This document shows positions 60,065 to 64,000 of a stretch of 64,000 nucleotides of DNA, piece after piece. Below the pieces are notes generated by a model. The model did no database searches and was not told where the DNA came from. It worked only from the letters and a program-made list of their open reading frames with translations. Position 1 is the first letter of the stretch. Each line of letters starts with the position of its first letter. The position numbers and the translations under genes are program-made. Source of the DNA: Candidatus Saccharimonadota bacterium (GTDB taxonomy: Bacteria; Patescibacteriota; Saccharimonadia; Saccharimonadales; Saccharimonadaceae); contig JAFWIF010000035.1 of the NCBI GenBank assembly GCA_017514975.1, positions 124,001 through 188,000 of the forward strand, read 5' to 3'.

Positions 60065-61531
60065 ATGCACAGCCCAATCAACCCAATCAGCCCAATCAAC
60101 CCACCCCGCCAATCTTCCGCTAAATCCGCCATCATAGATTACCTCAAAGGCCGAAATATCCTCATCTTAGGCTTTGGCAGGGAAGGCAAGAGCGTATTTA
60201 ATCTTCTCTCGGCAAATCTCCCCCCGTCCGATCTCAAGAACCTCGCCATCGCCGACCAAACCCCAATCAAACTCCCCGACAATACGCCAGTTATCCCAAA
60301 ACTCATTTCCGGCCCCTCTTATCTCGACGCCTGCGCCGACTACGACCTTATTATCAAATCTCCAGGCATCCCCAGCAAACTCCTCCCCTCCACCATCCAT
60401 CAAAAACTCACTTCAAGCACCGATCTCTTCCTTCGCTTCTGCAACAATCCCATTATCGGCATTACTGGCACCAAAGGCAAAAGCACTACCGCCTCGCTTC
60501 TCCACCACATCCTTACCGAAACTAACTATTCACCCCAAGAAACCAAAAATCTTCCAAAAGATAGCCACGCGACTCCAGATATTACAGCTTCCGTTCTCGC
60601 AGGGAACATCGGCAAACCTTGCCTTGACCTTCTCGATTTCCTTGACGAACACCCCGAAACAACCGCCATCCTCGAACTATCTAGCCACCAGCTCGAATTT
60701 GTCCACGCCAGCCCTCACATCGCCGTACTTCTCAATCTATACGAAGAACATCTCGACCATTACGCCAAAAAAACCGATTATTTCTCCGCAAAACACAATA
60801 TTTTTCGCTATCAAACCGCCGAAGATTTTTTTATCTACGGCGATATTTTGACCCATACTCCCACCCATCTTCTCGTTACCTGTCTCTCCCAAAAAATCAA
60901 TTTCCTTGCCGACCAATCCATGCCTCCACGCTCAGCAGTCAAAACTCACCTAAAAGGCGAACACAACTACAAAAACATCTGCGCCACTCTCGCCGTATGC
61001 GACATCCTCAAAATTCCGCGCACCGCAGCCTTAAACGCCATCTCGTCTTTCCATGGTCTCCCTCACCGGCTCGAATTTATCGGCGAATACAATTCCGTCA
61101 AATATTACAACGATTCAATTGCCACTATACCCGAGGCAACTATCAACGCTCTCAAATCCATCCCCGACACTAACGTTCTCATTCTCGGCGGCATGAATCG
61201 CAACATCGATTACCACCCTCTCGTCGACTACCTCGTCTCCCACCCCGTCGCCAATCTCATCCTTCTCCCAGACACCGCAGATCTACTCCTTGATCTTTTC
61301 AAACAATCTTCACCGACCCAAACCAACTTCCTCCGCGCCGACACTCTCGCCGAAGCTGTCTCACTCGCCTTTTCCGTCGCAAAACCAAACACCAGCTGTC
61401 TCCTCTCGCCAGCCGCCGCTAGCTACGGCTTCTTTAAAAACTTCGAAGAGCGCGGCAAAGTCTTCCGTCAGCTCGTCCAAGAATGCGCAAGCTTGCCCAA
61501 AAATCAACAAACGCCACAAAACGAACACTAA
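60065..61531 (+). CDS. murD: UDP-N-acetylmuramoyl-L-alanine-glutamate ligase (MurD, probably MurD2 type)
   Basis: 488 residues. The N-terminal Rossmann part has ILILGFGREGKSVFNLL. The ATP loop is GITGTKGKSTTASLLHHIL; ELSSHQLEF and the LNLYEEHLDHY stretch follow (NxxEDHLDxH in MurD). HRLEFIGEYNSVKYYNDSIAT has DSIAT where classical MurD has DSKAT. It adds glutamate to UDP-MurNAc-L-Ala in the cytoplasm. Beside murL it probably adds L-Glu. An N-terminal Pro/Ser extension of about 20 residues is present. Confidence 0.88.
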   Translation: MHSPINPISPINPPRQSSAKSAIIDYLKGRNILILGFGREGKSVFNLLSANLPPSDLKNLAIADQTPIKLPDNTPVIPKLISGPSYLDACADYDLIIKSPGIPSKLLPSTIHQKLTSSTDLFLRFCNNPIIGITGTKGKSTTASLLHHILTETNYSPQETKNLPKDSHATPDITASVLAGNIGKPCLDLLDFLDEHPETTAILELSSHQLEFVHASPHIAVLLNLYEEHLDHYAKKTDYFSAKHNIFRYQTAEDFFIYGDILTHTPTHLLVTCLSQKINFLADQSMPPRSAVKTHLKGEHNYKNICATLAVCDILKIPRTAALNAISSFHGLPHRLEFIGEYNSVKYYNDSIATIPEATINALKSIPDTNVLILGGMNRNIDYHPLVDYLVSHPVANLILLPDTADLLLDLFKQSSPTQTNFLRADTLAEAVSLAFSVAKPNTSCLLSPAAASYGFFKNFEERGKVFRQLVQECASLPKNQQTPQNEH

Positions 61532-61554
61532 ACCCCAAATTATCACGCTTATCC

Positions 61555-61583
61555 TCGACATTTTCCCCGCATTGTAATATAAT
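61555..61583 (+). promoter_or_regulatory. Promoter of the DUF5684-type gene
   Basis: TCGACA (61555-61560), a 17-base spacer, then TATAAT (61578-61583). The short leader has an AAGGAAAT site. Confidence 0.6.
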
Positions 61584-61613
61584 TTAAGTATCATTTAAGT
61601 AAGGAAATAAGCT

Positions 61614-62123
61614 ATGCAACTAAATAATCTCCTTCAATTCTTCGCAACCATCCACTACGACATGCCAAACAGCCATTTAATTGGCCCCAGCCAACCCACT
61701 ACTAGCGTTGACGCCGCCACGGCGCTCGTCGCTCTACCAATGCTCCTATTTATCCTCGCGATATTCTTCGCCATCTCAATCATCCCGACCTGGAAAATTT
61801 TCACCAAAGCCGGCGTCGAAGGTTGGAAATCCATAATTCCCATCTACAATACCTGGACTCTCTTTGAAATAGTCGGCCTACAAGGTTGGTATTCTCTCTT
61901 GCTCTTCGTTCCGATCGTAAACATCATCGTTAGCATCTACTGCAATATCAAGCTTGCACGTGCCTTCGGCAAGCAAGATGTTTTTGCGCTCGGTCTGATT
62001 ATTTTCCCATTCATTTTCCATTGTATTCTCGCCTTCGGTTCGTCAAAATACGCCTTGGGCAAATCCGCTGCAACCGTCAAGAAAAAAGACCCTATCGACG
62101 ACTGGGTCTCTGAAAAGAAATAA
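61614..62123 (+). CDS. Membrane protein, DUF5684 type
   Basis: 169 residues. Three or four membrane helices. The conserved pattern is PTWKIFTKAGVEGWKSIIPIYN, LFEIVGLQGWYSLLLFVPIVNI, then LARAFGKQDVFALGLIIFPFIFH (in blocks), which fits the DUF5684 family. Members often lie beside or are fused to signal peptidase I; none is here. The C-terminus is charged and cytoplasmic. Function unknown. Confidence 0.82.
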   Translation: MQLNNLLQFFATIHYDMPNSHLIGPSQPTTSVDAATALVALPMLLFILAIFFAISIIPTWKIFTKAGVEGWKSIIPIYNTWTLFEIVGLQGWYSLLLFVPIVNIIVSIYCNIKLARAFGKQDVFALGLIIFPFIFHCILAFGSSKYALGKSAATVKKKDPIDDWVSEKK

Positions 62124-62135
62124 GTATATCTCTCT

Positions 62136-62164
62136 ATTATAGCACACTTAACGTAAAAAGTCAA
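62136..62164 (-). promoter_or_regulatory. Consensus promoter pointing antisense into the DUF5684-type gene
   Basis: Minus strand: TTGACT (62159-62164 rc), a 17-base spacer, then TGC-TATAAT (62136-62141 rc). It closely resembles the orphan promoter at 2144 (shared TTGACTTTTTA and AGTGTGCTATAATAG). No minus gene follows. Confidence 0.5.
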
Positions 62165-62178
62165 GTATAACCGTTTTA

Positions 62179-62200
62179 GGTCTGTCAAAAACGACAGACC
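62179..62200. promoter_or_regulatory. Inverted repeat just upstream of the uvrB -10
   Basis: GGTCTGTC (62179-62186), six bases, then GACAGACC (62193-62200). It abuts the -10 TTTAAT (62203-62208) and covers the -35 position, so it may be a repressor site. It could also be a weak terminator of the gene before, but the T-tract is poor. Confidence 0.55.
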
Positions 62201-62202
62201 TA

Positions 62203-62208
62203 TTTAAT
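62203..62208 (+). promoter_or_regulatory. -10 box of uvrB, leaderless arrangement
   Basis: TTTAAT ends 6 bases before ATG 62215; no Shine-Dalgarno. Confidence 0.45.
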
Positions 62209-62214
62209 CTAACT

Positions 62215-64000
62215 ATGAATTTTAAATTAAACAGCACTTATCAACCCACCGGCGACCAACCACAGGCTATTAAAAAATTAAATGACGGCCTAAACCGCGG
62301 CGCCCGCGAACAGACTCTCCTCGGCGTAACCGGTTCTGGCAAAACCTTTACGATGGCCAACCTCGTTGCTTCCCAAAACCGCCCCACCCTCGTTCTCGCC
62401 CACAACAAAACCCTCGCCGCCCAACTATACTCCGAATTTCGCGATTTTTTCCCCGAAAACGAGGTCCATTATTTTGTATCATACTTCGACTATTACCAAC
62501 CCGAAGCCTACATCGCCAACACCGACACCTATATCGAGAAAGACAGCGCAATCAACGAAGAAATCGACCGCTTACGCCATGGCGCCACCGAAGCCCTCCT
62601 GACACGACGCGACACCCTTATCGTCGCCTCAGTCTCCTGTATTTACGGAATCGGTTCCCCCGAACACTACAAAGCTATGGCGATTCGTCTCAAAGTCGGT
62701 GAAGCGCTCAACCTCACTCAATTTATCAAGCTTCTCACCGAAATCCAATATCAGCGCAACGACATCGCTTTCGAGCGCGGCAATTTCCGCGTCCACGGCG
62801 ACACTTTGGACCTTTTTCCGGCCTCCGGCGACCGCGCCTATCGCCTAGAATTTGCTTTCGATACTCTCGAAACGATCAAAGTCATCGACCCTCTCACCGC
62901 CGAGCTAATTAGTACCCCCGACGAAATCGGCATCTTCCCAAACACCCACTACGCGACCCCAAAGGAATCGCTCGATTTGGCTATCAAAAAAATCCGCGCC
63001 GAATATCAAGGTCGCTTAAAATTCTTTGAACAACAGCAAAAATATCTCGAAGCTCAGCGTCTTTCTCAGCGCATCAAGTACGATCTCGAGATGCTCGAGC
63101 AAACCGGTTTCGTAAAAGGCATCGAAAACTACTCACGTCATCTCGACGGACGCAAGCAAGGCGAACCGCCAGCAACTCTCCTCGATTACTTTCCCGACGA
63201 TTATTTAATGCTTATCGATGAGTCTCATATGACTCTACCTCAGGTTCGCGGCATGTTCAACGGCGACCATGCTCGCAAAGAAACTCTCGTCGAATACGGT
63301 TTTCGCCTCCCCTCCGCACTAGACAATCGCCCACTCACTTTTGCCGAATTTGACCAACACATCAATCAAGTTATCTATATTTCCGCCACACCAGGACAAT
63401 ACGAGCTCGACCGCAGTACCAACCGCGCCGAACAAATCATCAGACCAACCGGACTCCTTGATCCAGAAATCGAAATCCGCTCTAGCGAAAATCAGATCGA
63501 CAACCTCGTCGAAGAAATTGACCAACGCATCGCCAAACACCAACGCGTTCTCGTCACCACTCTTACCAAGCGCATGGCCGAAGATTTATCCGAGCATTTA
63601 CTCGAGCTCAACATCAAAACCGCCTACATCCATAGCGACATCGACACTCTCGAACGCGGCGATATCCTCCGCGACCTCCGCAATGGCACTTATGATGTTC
63701 TCATCGGCATCAATCTCTTACGCGAGGGTCTCGATCTACCCGAAGTCTCCCTTGTCGCAATTCTCGACGCGGACAAGGAAGGCTTCTTAAGAAGCGAATC
63801 CGCTCTCGTTCAAACCATTGGACGCGCCGCACGTCACGTCGAAGGCAAAGTCATCATGTATGCCGACTCAACAACCGGCAGCATGGAGCGCGCCATCAAC
63901 GAAACCTATCGTCGCCGCGAGATTCAACAAAAATACAACGCCGAACACCACATCACTCCCACCTCTGTCAAAAAAGCCATCGGCGATGGCCTGCGCGCCA
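62215..64000 (+). CDS. uvrB: Excinuclease ABC subunit B, 3' end outside the window
   Basis: 595 residues visible and open at the edge. It begins [20 protein letters not shown]. Walker A is [14 protein letters not shown]. The beta-hairpin region has [11 protein letters not shown], and later motifs include [18 protein letters not shown]-like [54 protein letters not shown] and QTIGRAARH (in blocks). It is loaded by UvrA at damage and recruits UvrC. About 60-70 residues are probably missing. Confidence 0.97.
   Translation, partial: MNFKLNSTYQPTGDQPQAIKKLNDGLNRGAREQTLLGVTGSGKTFTMANLVASQNRPTLVLAHNKTLAAQLYSEFRDFFPENEVHYFVSYFDYYQPEAYIANTDTYIEKDSAINEEIDRLRHGATEALLTRRDTLIVASVSCIYGIGSPEHYKAMAIRLKVGEALNLTQFIKLLTEIQYQRNDIAFERGNFRVHGDTLDLFPASGDRAYRLEFAFDTLETIKVIDPLTAELISTPDEIGIFPNTHYATPKESLDLAIKKIRAEYQGRLKFFEQQQKYLEAQRLSQRIKYDLEMLEQTGFVKGIENYSRHLDGRKQGEPPATLLDYFPDDYLMLIDESHMTLPQVRGMFNGDHARKETLVEYGFRLPSALDNRPLTFAEFDQHINQVIYISATPGQYELDRSTNRAEQIIRPTGLLDPEIEIRSSENQIDNLVEEIDQRIAKHQRVLVTTLTKRMAEDLSEHLLELNIKTAYIHSDIDTLERGDILRDLRNGTYDVLIGINLLREGLDLPEVSLVAILDADKEGFLRSESALVQTIGRAARHVEGKVIMYADSTTGSMERAINETYRRREIQQKYNAEHHITPTSVKKAIGDGLRA

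Noticed and set aside
61937-62188. 83-codon minus-strand frame over the 3' end of the DUF5684-type gene
   Set aside because: Its start lies upstream of the antisense promoter's own start point and there is no Shine-Dalgarno.

Overview
The window looks like a contiguous chromosome segment of a small-genome Candidate Phyla Radiation (Patescibacteria) bacterium, most likely a Saccharibacterium (TM7). The signs are an S10-spc-alpha ribosomal protein cluster with no rpmD (uL30) between rpsE and rplO, a zinc-free rpmJ (bL36), short intergenic spaces, a strong bias to C-ending codons in housekeeping genes, and many small lineage-restricted proteins. No phylogenetic search could be run, so the phylum call is an inference.

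Layout. 1-6.2 kb: uppP (partial), lepA, a divergent adenylate-kinase-like gene and membrane-protein gene, then hrcA (with a CIRCE-like operator), grpE and trmD. 6.3-7.5 kb: two unknown minus-strand genes with consensus promoters. 7.7-10.4 kb: recG, rsmD and tRNA-Leu(UAG). 10.4-17.2 kb: an envelope island with two related lipoproteins, a membrane protein with a PEGA-like segment, a secreted four-module peptidoglycan hydrolase, another anchored protein and a small Asp/Tyr-rich membrane protein. 17.4-39.5 kb: fusA, tuf and the ribosomal superoperon through rpoA, rplQ, rplM and rpsI. This superoperon is interrupted three times: by a terminator, a small gene and a decayed gene between rpsJ and rplC; by an antisense ThyX-like gene between rpsH and rplF; and by a sortase-fold protein without catalytic residues between secY and infA, where adk and map often lie.

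39.7-47.8 kb: accessory genes (unknowns, GH97 glycosidase, a Bro-N stub, FAD oxidoreductase) mixed with rlmH and rplJ-rplL, the latter behind an L10-type leader. 48-62 kb: an unknown conserved-looking gene, an aquaporin behind a folded leader, dnaX-dnaB, a GT-C type membrane protein, ebfC-recR, rplY, uvrA, a murL-murD pair and a DUF5684-type membrane protein. 62.2 kb to the end: uvrB, cut by the window edge.

Two expression styles coexist. Many housekeeping transcription units have a -10 box 6-7 nt before the start codon and no Shine-Dalgarno, which predicts leaderless mRNAs. Accessory genes have TTGACA-17-TATAAT promoters (often extended TGn -10), folded 5' leaders that begin near the transcription start, and strong Shine-Dalgarno sites, four of them inside a shared GCAC(A/C)TTAA-GGAG motif. 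Three further consensus promoters point antisense into the 3' ends of genes. Taken together, translation, repair (recG, recR, uvrA, uvrB), wall building (uppP, murL-murD) and wall cutting (the 11.9 kb hydrolase) dominate.
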